Positions 11,747 to 23,327 of a stretch of 64,000 bases of DNA are shown here, one piece after another. The notes under the pieces are model-generated. The model was not told the DNA's origin, searched no databases, and worked only from the letters and a program-made list of their open reading frames with translations. The translations under genes were made by a program, and so were the position numbers. This DNA is from Prostheceraeus crozeri (lineage: Eukaryota > Platyhelminthes > Polycladida > Euryleptidae), in NCBI GenBank assembly GCA_907163375.1, contig CAJQUW010010295.1, positions 1 to 64,000 of the forward strand, in the 5' to 3' direction. How positions within the stretch are numbered: the stretch's first letter is position 1; every line of letters begins with the position of its first letter.

Positions 11747-12916
11747 CTGGAAGTACAAGCAATTAAACATGTAGAATGGAGAAACATTAACGGAAAATTT
11801 CATCAATGCGCACTGATCATAAGTGATCAGTAAATCTTTACTCGTATCTTGTTCTATTTATATCTTAAGTATATTGGCCAGTGCTTGAATAAATATTCGA
11901 CACTCAAAAACCGACATGAGTGTCAAGCTGCCTATGATCACAGAAATAATTGCCTTATATGCGAGTGTTTAGTCTAGCGATAACTTTCTTGGCCACGGTC
12001 AGATCAAGTCTTGAGGGACAACAAGATCAATTTTCCATTGAACATAATGCGAATTCAAGAGATTATAAGTAATGCATGTCAATAGATCAGGGATCACCAC
12101 CCTGATATACCCGAACCATCCTGATGAGGCCCGCGGCTCCTTTCCAAAACACACTCACTCAGGACCAGTTATTTTGCAAAACTGATAGACATAATTGTAA
12201 TCACTGCTCGGGACTACATACTCCTGTGAACAAGTGCTCATTTGCATAAAAATGGGAAAAGAGGTTAACTGTCACCCACTGCTCACATTCAAGACGTCCT
12301 CCTGTGGCCTCCTCTTCAATTAAACCTGACGGTTGACTCGCTTACTAGCTCAACAAATTACCAACGTTGACATCAATGAGCCAATATGAAGACTGGGACT
12401 TGTTATTATTTCATTTGTCGCTATGTAGTCTGTGCTTGTTATACCTTGTTTTTGTAACGAATGTTTTTTGACTATTGTAATCATGCTTTTATTGTGTTTT
12501 AGTCAGGTTTTGCTACCTTCACTATTGATTTTGCTGCTATCTATACTATAGTTATAACTTGTCATCTTCGTTTTGAAATTTCAATGTAGACAGGCCACAA
12601 TGTTTACAAATCTTAAATATTGTACTGTCGTGATGTCTTGTTTGATTCGTTGGATTCATTTGGCACTATTTTGTTTCGTAAATCACATTTAATCTGTGAG
12701 CATAATATACAATTTTTTAATGATGCATGAAAGGTATGATAAATTAAAGGCGGGAGTCATTTCCTCTGTTACTAGAATTGCAAATAGGATTTCAACTTTG
12801 ATTCATGTTACAATTCGATACATTTTTACAATGTTTCGCGTAATGTTGATAAACGCAGCTGTTGATTCCGTTTCGCATTGATTTTAAGGCACCGTAAGAC
12901 GGTTAAACGTGGGTCC

Positions 12917-13719
12917 ATAGATTAAGTATATTGGGCAGAGTGGTATCTCAGCATTTATTAAATCCCTTGTGTATGCACTTTCGATTTATTAAATGAACTC
13001 GAGGTGAATATAATTGGGTATTGTTACCAAATATGAGATATGCAAATTTTTGCAGTTTTGCAGAAATTACAACGGGATCATGACAGCCCTTGGAGAGGCA
13101 AGTTTGTTTAATTAGCAACACGATGACCTGCTATTGCTTTCATGCTGAACCTCATGAGAATCTTCTTAAGCGAGATCATTTCACACGCAATTTGACCTGC
13201 CACTGGTAGACCAAAATAACAGAAATCAAGGAGAATAATTTCAATCAACTCTAAAAGAAGTAAGTAGGTCCACATCACTATTCAGATTCAAGAAGTGAAT
13301 AATGCCGATCATTCACTAAAAGAAGTGAATCATAAAATAATGCCGGTGAAAATTGAATTAAAAACTTGGAAATTTCAGCCAAGAAAGCACGAATATTATC
13401 GCGACTTTTTTCATGAAGACTCCATTGTAATACAGATCATGAGAGTCCCTTGATAATCAGCTTAATTTCCGCTTAGTTAGGATGTTTGCTAGCAAATATT
13501 CAGTCCTTTTGATATCCAACTTGTTTCATACTACTTATATAGGGGCGTCATCTCGGTAGTATATAAATTGGCAAAATTTGACTTTTTTAAAACTGCTCAA
13601 ATAAGTTTTTTGGACAGCAGTAACGTAATCTCCGTAAGAAGCTGAATCTTTCATATAAAATTTTCACTATATAGATACTTTTCTTCAGTTGACACTCTAC
13701 CTATATATCCATACTCTAT
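12917..13719 (+). mobile_element. R1 element, copy b
   Basis: Matches copy a along its length. The left end is ATAGATTAAGTATATTGGG. The right end (reverse complement) is TATAGAGTATGGATATATAG followed by GTAGAGTGTCAACTG. The two ends are imperfect inverted repeats of about 30 bp. It carries small internal insertions and deletions relative to copy a. Confidence 0.75.
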
Positions 13720-14934
13720 AATCTACTTATATCTTTTGAATTCAATAAATTATTTCTGTGGTACTATACGTAGCAGGTCGGCATAGGGAGAACTATCAGA
13801 TTTTTGTGGCGTTTTATATGAACATTGATTGTGAATGAAAGGCCAGGAGTGTAATTTTCATTGCAAAATATTGAATAATTACATTGAATACATTTGCTGA
13901 ATCTGTCAAATATCTGATGAAAAGAATCAAATCGCTTATCCAATCTAAAGGAATTCATCAAATTATCCTTTCGCACTTTACAGATAAATCAAAGCTAAAT
14001 GTAGGTGCTTTCCCGTAAATGAAAATACCTCGAAATCTCTATTTGAAAAAATGAAGCAACACTGGTTTTCATAGGCCTACGTGCAAGCTCTGATCGTTCT
14101 GCTATCTTCCATTTATTTTCAAGGCATTCACATGTTGCCATGTTGAAAGAGGTGACTTTCCCAGCAAAGCCTTAAAAATTAATAAATATTATGCTGCCCA
14201 TCTGCACTAGAGCATGTCCGAATCATTTATATGTAGGACTTTGCAATACTGTGTATTATATGAACAGGCAATATTTGTCCCCCACTTCTGCCAAATCAGA
14301 GAGGCGAACTCTAGAACAGACCTGAAAAGCTGCCACTTCATCCAATATCAGGAATCATCTGCAGATTCTGGCTCACATCTCTCAACAGCAACACAGCTCC
14401 ACCATTTCAATTTGCAGTCACACCCGAGTAATTGGCTGCTCTGTGTATGACTGCAAAATTAATAAAATAGGAAGTTGTATCGATGTAGAGAGAAGTGAGG
14501 CCTGCTGATGATTCCTGACATTGGATGAAATGGCAGCTAATCAAGTCTGCTCCCATTGTTTAGCTGAGAATGCCACTCAATATTTCAATATTCGTATCAT
14601 TTGTTTGAGCCGTTGAATAGAATAGCCACACCGCATTTGCCCCTTTAAGTGCCCACGGCGCATAATAGACAACATGAATATTCAGACCCGGCGCTTATAC
14701 TTAGGATTCAACTGATTCATTTAAATAATGTCGCCTATATTATATAACTCTACCTACATATCCCTACTCCATGCCTGGGTCTCTGGCCCGCGGGTTGGTT
14801 ACGTGCATTAGATAAATTTGCATTTTAAAACAATATCTGGGTTGCCTAATGACAACCGAAAGATAAGAAAAAACATATCAAGCATTGAAATCGATCAACA
14901 ATAATTCTAACCATTCCAAACTTTCTCACCGTCG

Positions 14935-15665
14935 AATGTGTATCCCAACGACTGGTTGCCTGAAATCAAGATCCTTCTTCGTTTATCTTCTATTTCTCGA
15001 ACCTTCTTTCAGGAATGGGATAAGTGGAGTGCCGGAGGGTTGCGGGGTTGTTCTTTTCTCTATCGTTCGGTCGGGGGCGGGGCTATCCTTGCGCGTTTTT
15101 TTTTTTTTTCTATTTACGTTCGCTTAACGAAGGTTTGCGGTCGGATGTTTCTTTTCGCGTGAGCCTCTTGATTCTTAACGGCGGCTTCTCTTTAGATTTT
15201 AGGCTTCGTTTTATGTCCTCTTTTTACTTTCTCGAGGTCTTATGCGAACGAGGTTTCCCGTCTGTCCGTATGGTTTTCGGCGCTTTTATGATTCTTCGCG
15301 GCGGAAATTCTTGTGTTCCTTCTTCGTGTCGGTTTGTCGGTACACGAAGAATCGGGAGAGGACGTTCTTTTACCCTTCTTCGGGTCGTTTGCGTTATGGT
15401 TTTCGTCTCCTTCTTTTTGAATTAGACCTATTTTGGTTTTTTTCGACTATCGCTTCTTCGTCGTTTGGTACGGTTTTGATGCGTATGTTCGATAACTTTT
15501 TGTTAGTGCTCATCGGTCTTTATCGGCGTTCTCTTATAGTGTTGAAAATGGTTTGATCCGGTTTCGGGGTTCTTATCGGTTTATTCTCTTTCTTTAACGT
15601 TCGCTTAGTTTTTTATTAGTGCCTTCTTCCGGGGGTGTTATTTTATTAACGGGGGTGTGGGCCAA
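14935..15665. other. CpG-rich, T/G-biased island of unknown origin
   Basis: Base composition changes abruptly. The plus strand becomes very rich in T and G with dense CpG (TCGGTCGGGGGCGGGGC, TCTTCGTCGTTTGG and similar) in an otherwise AT-rich, CpG-poor window. Open frames at 15024-15425 and 15242-15556 encode Phe/Arg/Val/Leu-rich strings with no family resemblance. The strand bias itself keeps stops rare, so these frames are weak evidence of coding. The island has no match elsewhere in the window. It ends about 65 bp from FUT8 exon 5. Confidence 0.6.
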
Positions 15666-15730
15666 TTGTATTTTGCTTTGCCATCATCGTCATTCGTCTG
15701 ATCACATAAGACATCATTTGTCCTGCAAAC

Positions 15731-15868
15731 CAGGTGAAGGATCGCCATGAAGATGTCTCAAAGCCTTCTCCATGTCTGCAGGAATGGCTTGCGGCAGATA
15801 ATTTGGTCGACTACGTAAGGAACCGATTAACGGAATTGTCACAACCCCAGCTGATTGAAATTCTCCAG
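15731..15868 (-). CDS. FUT8: FUT8 exon 5
   Basis: The acceptor TATCTTTTTTAG gives codons that join exon 4 at phase 1 and read SGEFQSAGVVTIPLIGSL, then RSRPNYLPQAIPADMEKAL and HLHGDPSP. Human FUT8 has [20 protein letters not shown], then HPRPPYLPLAVPEDLADRL and VHGDP. The 138-nt length keeps phase. The donor I propose, G/GTTTGC, is weak, and similarity stops exactly at HGDP, where WW should soon follow. The exon may therefore be truncated by a rearrangement here. R1 copy c begins 73 bp upstream in gene direction. Confidence 0.8.
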
Positions 15869-15940
15869 CTAAAAAAGATAATGGACGAAATTTCAGATGA
15901 ATTAATTGCCCAGATTCACACATTCATTCGATCGTTAATC

Positions 15941-16744
15941 ATAGAGCAAGTATATATAGGTAGAGGTACGTATGCGGTGAAAATTCTATATCAAAAGATT
16001 CAGTTTTTTGCGGAGATGAAATTATTTGAGCAGTTTTTAAAAAGCTGAAATTTTTCAAGTTATTCCTGTAGTTATATGCTACCAAGATGACGTCCTCTTC
16101 ATAAGTAGTGCGAAACAAGTTGGATATCAAAAGGAATGAATATTTGCTAATGAGCATCCTAACTAAGCAGACATTAAGCTGATGATCAGGAAATTTCATG
16201 AGCTGCATGATAATGGAAGTCTTCATGAAAAAGTCGAGATCTGATTTTGCTTTCTTGGCTGAAATTTCTACTTTTTGATTCAATTTTCACCGGCATGATT
16301 TTATGATTCACAAATTCATGTCTCATTTCTTGAATTTGAATAGTGATGTGGACCCACTTACATCTTTCAAAGTTAATTGAAATCATTGTCTTTGATTGTG
16401 TGATTTTGCTCTACCATTGGCGGGTGGCCTGTGATATGATCACACTTAAGAAAATACACTTGAGGTTCAACATGAAATGCTAAAAAATTTTAAACAAACA
16501 TTACCTCTCCAAGGCTGTCATGACACTGAGAATCTGTAAAATACCATAATTCCTTCTGCATTACTATCATGATCACTCAATTCCGTGGTAATTTCCTCAA
16601 AACTGCAAAACTTTGCATATCTCACATTTGGTAACAATACCCAATTATATTCACCTCGAGTTCATTTAATAAAATCGAAAGTGTCTACACAATGGGGATT
16701 TAATAAATGCGGAGTTACCACTCTTCCTAATATACTTACTCTAT
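15941..16744 (-). mobile_element. R1 element, copy c
   Basis: Full-length R1 in the opposite direction to copy a. It begins ATAGAGCAAGTATATATAGG and ends GGAGTTACCACTCTTCC then TATACTTACTCTAT. The inverted ends are clear. It lies within intron 4, 73 bp before the acceptor of exon 5. Confidence 0.8.
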
Positions 16745-18522
16745 CCACCTAGTTAAGTGGTTAAAATTATGCACCAATGTGGCCACAGCGCTTCTTGGAT
16801 TGCATGATGCCGACTTCCTTTTTTTCAATAATGACTTTTTAATCAATGTGCATTATGTAGACGGTACATGTATTGGCCTATTACTATATTATACAATAAT
16901 CATGTGTAATTCTAACGAAAATCATTTAATTATATGGTTAGAGATTTATGAGAGATCAGAGAATCGTCATCCTTTGGAGAAAATCTGAAACTCTATCCCC
17001 AAAGTTGGTGATTCTCATCCACTATGGTAAAAACTGATGTTATGTGGAAGTTTGCCAACTTTTGTAGTAGTACAGATTCCCATGCAGCACAAACGAGTAA
17101 ACGAGGTCATATGCGCGATTTCCACAATTCAGTCAACTGAGCTATCAGCTGAATTAATAGACCTCCCTCTATCAGAGGTCCTCTCTGCAATTTGGTATTG
17201 CACACCAAATGGGTCGAATTCGAACATTTTAATTATAATAATGTCTTTTTATATCTCATAAATCGGTAGGAGCTTCTCTACAATGAAAAAACATAGCGCA
17301 TTATAAGCTGTAGGTCATAATTCATCATTGTGGTGGATTCACGGACAACACCACAATAATTAGTCAGGCCCCTATCTTGAAGACAATAATGCCGGATAAG
17401 GACAGCATGCGGAGCAGGAGATAGCGCGTGGGCAACACACTGGCGAGGTATAACTAACTGCTGACAAACTAGCACTATTGACAGTAATGTAAGGGTGTGG
17501 ATCAGCACAAAGATGAAATTATGATATCTGCAGAAAATTATGGTATTACGATATAGGCGAAGCAAAACAGATAGAAGCATGCCACCAGCAGCAATTGTGC
17601 ATATACAGAACTCACCAGACGGCCACCAAGACGAGTTTTCTGTAGGGAACGAGGCCGAAAATGAGACTTTCGCAGAGTGATGAAACATCCTATGATGCCT
17701 TACGAATCTAAGTGTCTGCAGAGTTCTACCCGGCTCCTTTCTTGTGTACGGTATCAAAGAAAACACATACAAATCCAATGGGAAGCAATAATGAAGTTTC
17801 GGTAAAATGACTTCTCCATGTTTGCGCTGATTAAGTGAAGTACTAATGAAGTCTGGAGTCATAATCACTAGCATGGAATGTCTGTATGTTATCTTCTATC
17901 ATGTATGCGTTATTGTCATGCTTCTGATCGGAAATGTGGTAGCAGATCTTCTTACTTCATCCGAGAAAACAGGGACACATGCAATTTTACCGAAAATCTC
18001 AGTCTATTTCCCACTTTATTTGCATCAGTGTTTTCTTCGATCCTGTCTCACGACATATTGAACTCGGTAGAACTTGCTATAGCCATAGGTGGCATGCACA
18101 TAATTTGCAAATAGCATTTTCGGACTCGCTCCCTGCTCTCATTTGACTCCACAGTTCAGTCAGCTGAGCTATTGGTTTAAATTGATAAAAATTCGCACGA
18201 TTAGGTGAAACCATGCATTTCAAAACCAATATGAGGTCGCCATACAATATTGTATTGACAGAACCCGAACACACTGATAAAACACTCAATCAACACCCGG
18301 CATAGAGTAGCTCATAGATGATTGCAAATCAAACTTAAATAGCAATGCATTGATATGCAGGAAATTAGAAATATGATTCACCCCACAAGATGGTGCTCTT
18401 TTTGAAATACCTATGGAACAATGTCATACGGTTCTTGCGAAAAAATTTAAACACATTGAGATAGTGAAACATACCTCTGTTGAAACAGCTGCTACGGCGC
18501 GTTGTGGCAGACGCATAAGTTA
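16745..18522 (-). other. FUT8 intron 4 segment
   Basis: Mostly unrecognised AT-rich DNA with a single long open frame at 17278-17874. Short similar blocks near 17125 and 18150 (AGTCA(A/G)CTGAGCTAT) hint at an eroded repeat on either side of that frame. Confidence 0.4.
17278..17874 (-). CDS. Unidentified open frame, 198 codons, two hydrophobic segments
   Basis: I do not recognise this protein. It starts MLVIMTPDFIST. A basic part (RFVRHHRMFHHSAKVSF) is followed by FPTENSSWWPSGEF, a hydrophobic run CICTIAAGGMLLSVLLRLY, then CRYHNFIFVLIHTLTLLSIV, and a C-terminal part that includes three scattered cysteines and histidines. The pattern PxE...RLYR before a hydrophobic helix faintly recalls the DRAM/PGAP2 (Frag1) family, but the similarity is too weak to claim. 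Upstream stops lie close in frame and no introns are visible. It could be an intronless retrocopy, an exon of a nested gene, or chance in AT-rich DNA. Confidence 0.25.
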   Translation of the reverse strand: MLVIMTPDFISTSLNQRKHGEVILPKLHYCFPLDLYVFSLIPYTRKEPGRTLQTLRFVRHHRMFHHSAKVSFSASFPTENSSWWPSGEFCICTIAAGGMLLSVLLRLYRNTIIFCRYHNFIFVLIHTLTLLSIVLVCQQLVIPRQCVAHALSPAPHAVLIRHYCLQDRGLTNYCGVVRESTTMMNYDLQLIMRYVFSL

Positions 18523-19701
18523 TAAACGAAGTGAAATAAAAAGCCAATCTGCTCAAGTTATAATGTATTCGTGACGTGTCGCAGACCTGCTGCTTCCTCA
18601 GGCGAGTTAGTGCTTAATGTGAATCTGACATGTAGTACACTATCACATCGATATCTGAAGAATTATTGATCACAAGGAACTTATAGCACTAACTTTCAAG
18701 TCACAGAGTGAGACGTCCATCATCCGGAACAGTCAAAATACAAACTGAAAGACACGCAAGTTATAGCAAGAACATAGTGTAGTCCATAAACTCTTCCCGA
18801 TTATTCAAAGAGGAATTTAGACTTTTTATCGTCATAGCTTCAGCTATGTGACAGCGAATTTGACTGCTATGTCTCCTGACAACTGAAAAATTGAAAATGT
18901 CTTTTGGGATACTGCTATGTGTACATGCATGTTTGAAGATGCTCGTAGCCCTTCTAGGCTGAAAATGCTCTGCGATACGGTCGTGGAAGAAGCGGCAAGT
19001 GCTTCCAATATACTGTAGAAAGCTCTACATACAGTGCATATGCCTTTATAAACACTTATAAGACAAGAACGCTTCGAATATGACTTAAATCGCTTCACCT
19101 TACTAAGTTGAGATGCAAGATTGTTGGCAGGTTTGTTCACAATTCAAATGTTGAGTCCGGAAGATCTGAAAACACGTTGAATTCTGAAATTAAATTTATC
19201 ACTAATGAATGGGACTTTGAAAACACAAGAACCAGTTGAATATTGAGCTCGTCTTTGATTATTCCTTTTGGACCTTGATCCATAGCGATTAATGGCATTA
19301 AAAGAATATCCGTTTCTTAAAAGCTTCGAACACAGGTCTGTGGTTGCTACAGTTCTGTCGTTCTCATTAGAGCAAAGACGGTTCACGTGTAGAAACTCTT
19401 CGATTGTAGCATTACTTTTCACATTCTTTAGCAAACCCGAAATATCATTAATAAATAACCCACGATTAGCATCTTTACAATAAAATTTGTGGTGTACGAT
19501 TCCCATTTCATTGATTTTGATTGCTGTGTCCAGAAGTGGAAAAATTCGTCATTGCCAACCATTTCTGCTTTGAATTTCATGGTATGAATCAGCGGGTTGT
19601 GTAGAGTTCGCAAAGATTTCAAAAGATTTCAAAGACGTTCAAAATCATCTATGGCGAGAATAGTGATAGTAGGAGATATCAAGGGCCAGAATGACTAATG
19701 A
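18523..19701 (-). mobile_element. Penelope-like element, main copy (PLE2)
   Basis: On the minus strand, 19622 downward reads RTLHNPLIHTMKFKAEMVGN, then a block matching the PLE RT thumb (LPFLDT-like, in shifted frames), then CSNENDRTVATTDLCSKLLR with NGYSFNAINRY. After that comes the GIY-YIG nuclease: a CxxC-type knuckle and YIGSTCRFFHDRIAEHFQ, then IFKHACTHSSIPKDIFNF, then IAEAMTIKSLNSSLNNREEF. The upstream RT core is missing, as in a 5'-truncated insertion. The tail (18620 to 18560) has CCTGAGGAAGCAGCAGG then TCTGCGACACGTCACG, the type of motif found at PLE ends. It has a few breaks. Confidence 0.85.
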
Positions 19702-20499
19702 ATTCAACTGGTTCTTGTGTTTTCAAAGTCCCATTCATTAGTGATAAATTTAATTTCAGAATTCAACGTGTTTTCAGATCTTCCGGACTCAACATTTGAA
19801 TTGTGAACAAACCTACCAACAATCTTGCATCTCAACTTAGTAAGGTGAAGCGATTTAAGTCATATTCGAAGCGTTCTTGTCTTATAAGTGTTTATAAAGG
19901 CATATGCACTGTATATAGAGCTTTCTACAGTATATTGGAAGCACTTGCCGCTTCTTCCACGACAGTATCGCAGAGCATTTTCAGCCTAGAAGGGCTACGA
20001 GCATCTTCAAACATGCATGTACACATAGCAGTATCCCAAAAGACATTTTCAATTTTTCAGTTGTCAGGAGACATAGCAGTCAAATTCGCTGTCACATAGC
20101 TGAAGCTAATAAAAAATCTAAATTCCTCTTTGAATAACCGGGAAGAATTATGGACTACACTATTTATATTCCTGCTATAACTTGCGTGTCTTTTAATTTC
20201 ACTATTGCACCTCTAAACTTGTTTTTGACTTTTATTTATTTATCCACTTACATGTAATCACTTTCATCTATCGCATGTCTTGCACTACTGCTGTTCCGGA
20301 TGATGGACGTCTCACTCTGTGACTTGAAAGTTAGTGCTATAAGTTCCTTGTGATCAATAATTCTTCAGATATCGATGTGATAGTGTACTACATGTCAGAT
20401 TCACATTTAACACTAACTCGCCTGAGGAAGCAGCAGGTCTGCGACACGTCACGAATACATTATAACTTGAGCAGATTGGCTTTTTACTTCACTTCGTTG
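19702..20499 (+). repeat. Inverted partial copy joined to PLE2
   Basis: This is the reverse complement of 18523-19241, almost base for base except for about 100 extra bases near 20190-20290. The two arms flank a spacer of 460 bp. Outer ends match at AACGAAGTGAA (18523) and TTCACTTCGTT (20499); inner ends at CCAGTTGAAT (19241) and ATTCAACTGG (19702). PLEs are known to insert with partial copies attached in direct or inverted orientation, so both arms probably arose in one insertion. Confidence 0.9.
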
Positions 20500-20896
20500 A
20501 TGCCTCTGTTGGTCTTAAACTGCTTGAACTTTTCTATTTCCGAGTGCTTTTGTAATGATATGAAAATAAGTTAAATTCAGCGATGAGGTTACAAGGAACT
20601 TTTCTCATATTATGATGAATAACAAAAAGATGCAGCGAAGTAACATGCGCATTTGAAAGAGCTGTGAGAATATTTGTCAATGATCAAAATGTCATCCATT
20701 TGGACCATTTTACACTGCTTTTAGCAGGAATTATTTAAGGTTGAAATAACTAGACACTTCTGTTATTTGTCATATATGAGAAATTGTCACCTATATCCGT
20801 TTCTAAAGTCGCTAATGATGACAATGACAATTAACGTCAACTTTGGTGTTCGAATTTTCTTGAAACAAAACTATAGTGATACAAAGAATATCGCAC
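20500..20896. other. Intronic DNA, no recognisable feature
   Basis: Nothing supported between the PLE2 arm and the next repeat. Confidence 0.35.
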
Positions 20897-21330
20897 TAGG
20901 TGCCACGCGTAATTAGGGAGCACCCCAAACATCCGTTGTTAAAGACATTCTATTCTTCTACGCGGGTACATACGCGCTGCACAAAGAGTCAGAAATCACT
21001 TGATCTGATGATGTTAAAACATAGGGAATGGTTATGAATACGCGCGGGCGAGCGTTTATAGTTTGCGCGTCGTCTACGGTTGTCTGCGTTGCCGCTTGAA
21101 TCACGGATGAAACGCAAAGCATGTTCTGTCTTCCCTGAACATGAAATTGAGGTCCTATCACAATTTAGCCTCTGATACATGCAGACACATGACAGGCAAA
21201 GTCTATATAACAGGACTGCCGACAGATGTTGCAGCAATGTCCCGCATAGCCACGGATGTTTAGGGTCATGTGTAATTACGCGCAGTTTATGCGTGAATTA
21301 CGCGTAATTGAGCGTGGCATGTCACCTAGA
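20897..21330. mobile_element. Short element with inverted ends (R4)
   Basis: The left part reads AGGTGCCACGCGTAATTA, then CACCCCAAACATCCGT. The right end, reverse-complemented, reads AGGTGACATGCCACGC, then AATTACGCGTAATTCACGC, then CCCTAAACATCCGTGGC. The ends are inverted partners around a GC-richer middle. A related fragment, CACCCCAAACATCCGTGGTT, is at 40598. Probably a miniature inverted-repeat element of unknown superfamily. Confidence 0.6.
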
Positions 21331-22255
21331 ACGGATCCACAATTTTCATCGAACGATTATACTCACATCGCAAATCAGCATTGGTTACTGTGGATGAAAA
21401 AAGATAAATCAATTAACATCAAATTGAAAACGTTATTGTTTTGACAACATAAAGCAATGGCCATGGCCCATGATGTTTAAATCCAAATGAATGACTTTCT
21501 TCAGTTGAATACTCAATAATTCAAAAACAATTCAAAAGTTTTGCTGGTCTCGATATACGTGGACAGAGTACTAGACATCATTCTATAGTGATCAGTGGCG
21601 GCTCGTCTATTTAGGCACTACGTATAAAAGCCGTCTTGATTGCTTTGACGAACTACCATACTGCATGTGTAGCAATTAAAGTAAAAAGAATTGGCCTACT
21701 TGTGCCCCACCTGAGCCAACAGTCATGAGCCGTCACACGACTGGCATTGATGCGAAGAGGAAGTCCAAAAAGCTGTAATCGGGAAAAAGGTTCAGATGGA
21801 AGGGAACTGGAAATACTTGCCTTTCAATAACACTGCTCTGATTGAATTTCCTTCTCTGCAATCCTTAAGTTACTATCTATGACAGATTAAATATAGCCAT
21901 TCATGGTTAAACCTGTAATAGGGTCATACAGAAAGTAAAAAGTAGGTAGAGTGTGAGCATGCAGTGAAGATTCAGTTTTTAGCCCAGATTACGTTGCTGC
22001 TGTCCATAAAAATACTTGATCAGATTTTGAAAAGCTAAATTTTACTGAATACCACTGAAGGATTGAAAATCGAACTTGTTAATTTTAGTTAATTTTATAA
22101 ACAGTTCCAGCATAATTCAATGGCATTTGTCCAAAAATTTTCTGAAGGAAGTGCGATGCATTATAAAGCAAACGCCATATTTGACATTGCCTGTTCCAGA
22201 AAGCATCAATGAAAGACACTTTCCCGGGCTACATTATTTCCAACCCAAAAGGCTA
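21331..22255. other. Intronic DNA with an R1 fragment
   Basis: At 21945-22045 a piece of the R1 end (GTAGGTAGAGTGTGAGC, then AAGATTCAGTTTTTAGCC) is visible. Nothing else recognised. Confidence 0.5.
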
Positions 22256-23082
22256 AGAGTAGAGATATATAGGTAGAGTGTCGACTCAAAAAAGCATCTG
22301 TACACAGTGAAAATTTTTATATGAAAAGATTCAGTTTTTTGCGGCGATTACTTACGTTCCCGTGGTCCAAAAAATTTATTTGAGCAGTTTTGAAATAGTC
22401 AAAATGTTGCCAATTTAAATACTACCGAGATGACACTCCTATAGAAGTAGTATGAAAGAAGTTAGATATCATAAGGAATGAATATTTGTTAATAAGCATC
22501 CTAACTAAGCAGACAATAAGCTGATTATCAAGGGAATTTCATGAATTGTATTATAATGGAAGTCGCGATATAATTCGTGCTTTCTGGGCTGAAATTTCAA
22601 GTTTTTAAATCAATTTTCACCGGCATGATTTTATGATTCCATGAATTCATGTTTCATTTCTTGAACCTGAATAGTGATGTGGACCCATTTACATCTGTCA
22701 AAGTTAATTGATATCATTGTCTTTATGTGATTTTGCTCTACCAGTGGCAAGTTGCATGTGATGATAACGCTAAAGAAGAAACACTTGAGGTTGAGTATGA
22801 AAGTATAATAGCAACCTGTCGAATTTCTAATTCAGCAAGCACTACCTCTCCAAGGCTGTCATGGCACGCAAATTCTATAAAATACCATCATTCCGTCTGC
22901 ATTACAATCATGATTATTTCCTAGGTAAATTCTTCAAAACCTCAGAAATTTGCTTATCTCACATTTGGTAACAACATCCAACATGTATCCTCCTTGAGTT
23001 CATTTAATAAAATCGAAAGTGTATGCACATTGGGGATTTAATTTATCCGGAGTTATCACTCAACCTAATATACTTACTCTAT
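22256..23082 (-). mobile_element. R1 element, copy d
   Basis: Same orientation as copy c. It starts AGATATATAGGTAGAGTGTC and ends CGGAGTTATCACTCAACC then TATACTTACTCTAT. Full length, with small internal differences from the other copies. Confidence 0.8.
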
Positions 23083-23327
23083 GCCAAAAGGTATTCAATG
23101 CTTTGATATACATGAACAGGCCGACCACTATTTAACCCCAAAATGATTGAAGAACAACAAGAAAAAATTCGAAGCTGTATTTAGGACTAGAGATTATCTG
23201 TTGTCTAACGAATAGGATGATTGCATGCGGTGTGAAAACAATTGCCGTCACCACAAATTCGAGTTACATTCCCATGCAAATCCGACAAACAGTATCTACT
23301 CCTGACAGAAGTAAAAGCTGATCGCAA

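Larger units (their letters stand above)
5539..11995. repeat. Large duplicated segment, copy A
   Basis: This segment reappears at 57520-64000 in the same orientation, offset by about 52,005 bp (for example exon 7 ends at 7114 and 59119). By eye the copies differ at roughly 1-2% of positions, with small indels. The unit carries R1, FUT8 exons 7 and 6, a hAT-like element and a mariner, all shared, so those insertions predate the duplication. Copy B is cut by the window edge, so the true right end is unknown. Confidence 0.95.
11747..15730 (-). other. FUT8 intron interval from which an expected exon is missing
   Basis: Exon 5 ends after HGDPSP and exon 6 starts at SDK. FUT8 proteins have about 42 residues between these points (WW..QF, RP, PIVGVHVR). 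I read the minus strand of this interval and found no such stretch. It holds an R1 element (12917-13719), a CpG-rich island (14935-15665) and otherwise AT-rich DNA at 11996-12916 and 13720-14934 with nothing recognised. Confidence 0.6.

Noticed and set aside
11900-11960. THV-like reading near 11920, considered as the end of the missing FUT8 exon
   Set aside because: The frame has an upstream stop within 20 codons, the phase does not match exon 6, and no other FUT8 residues are present.
14380-14470. WW-containing minus-strand reading, considered as the missing FUT8 exon
   Set aside because: After WW it reads into a stop within about 20 codons and lacks the RP and HVR blocks.
15024-15556. Two overlapping open frames (133 and 104 codons) in the CpG-rich island
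   Set aside because: T/G-rich strand bias removes stop codons, the translations are Phe/Arg-rich strings without family resemblance, and the opposite strand is equally uninformative. Reported as a compositional island only.
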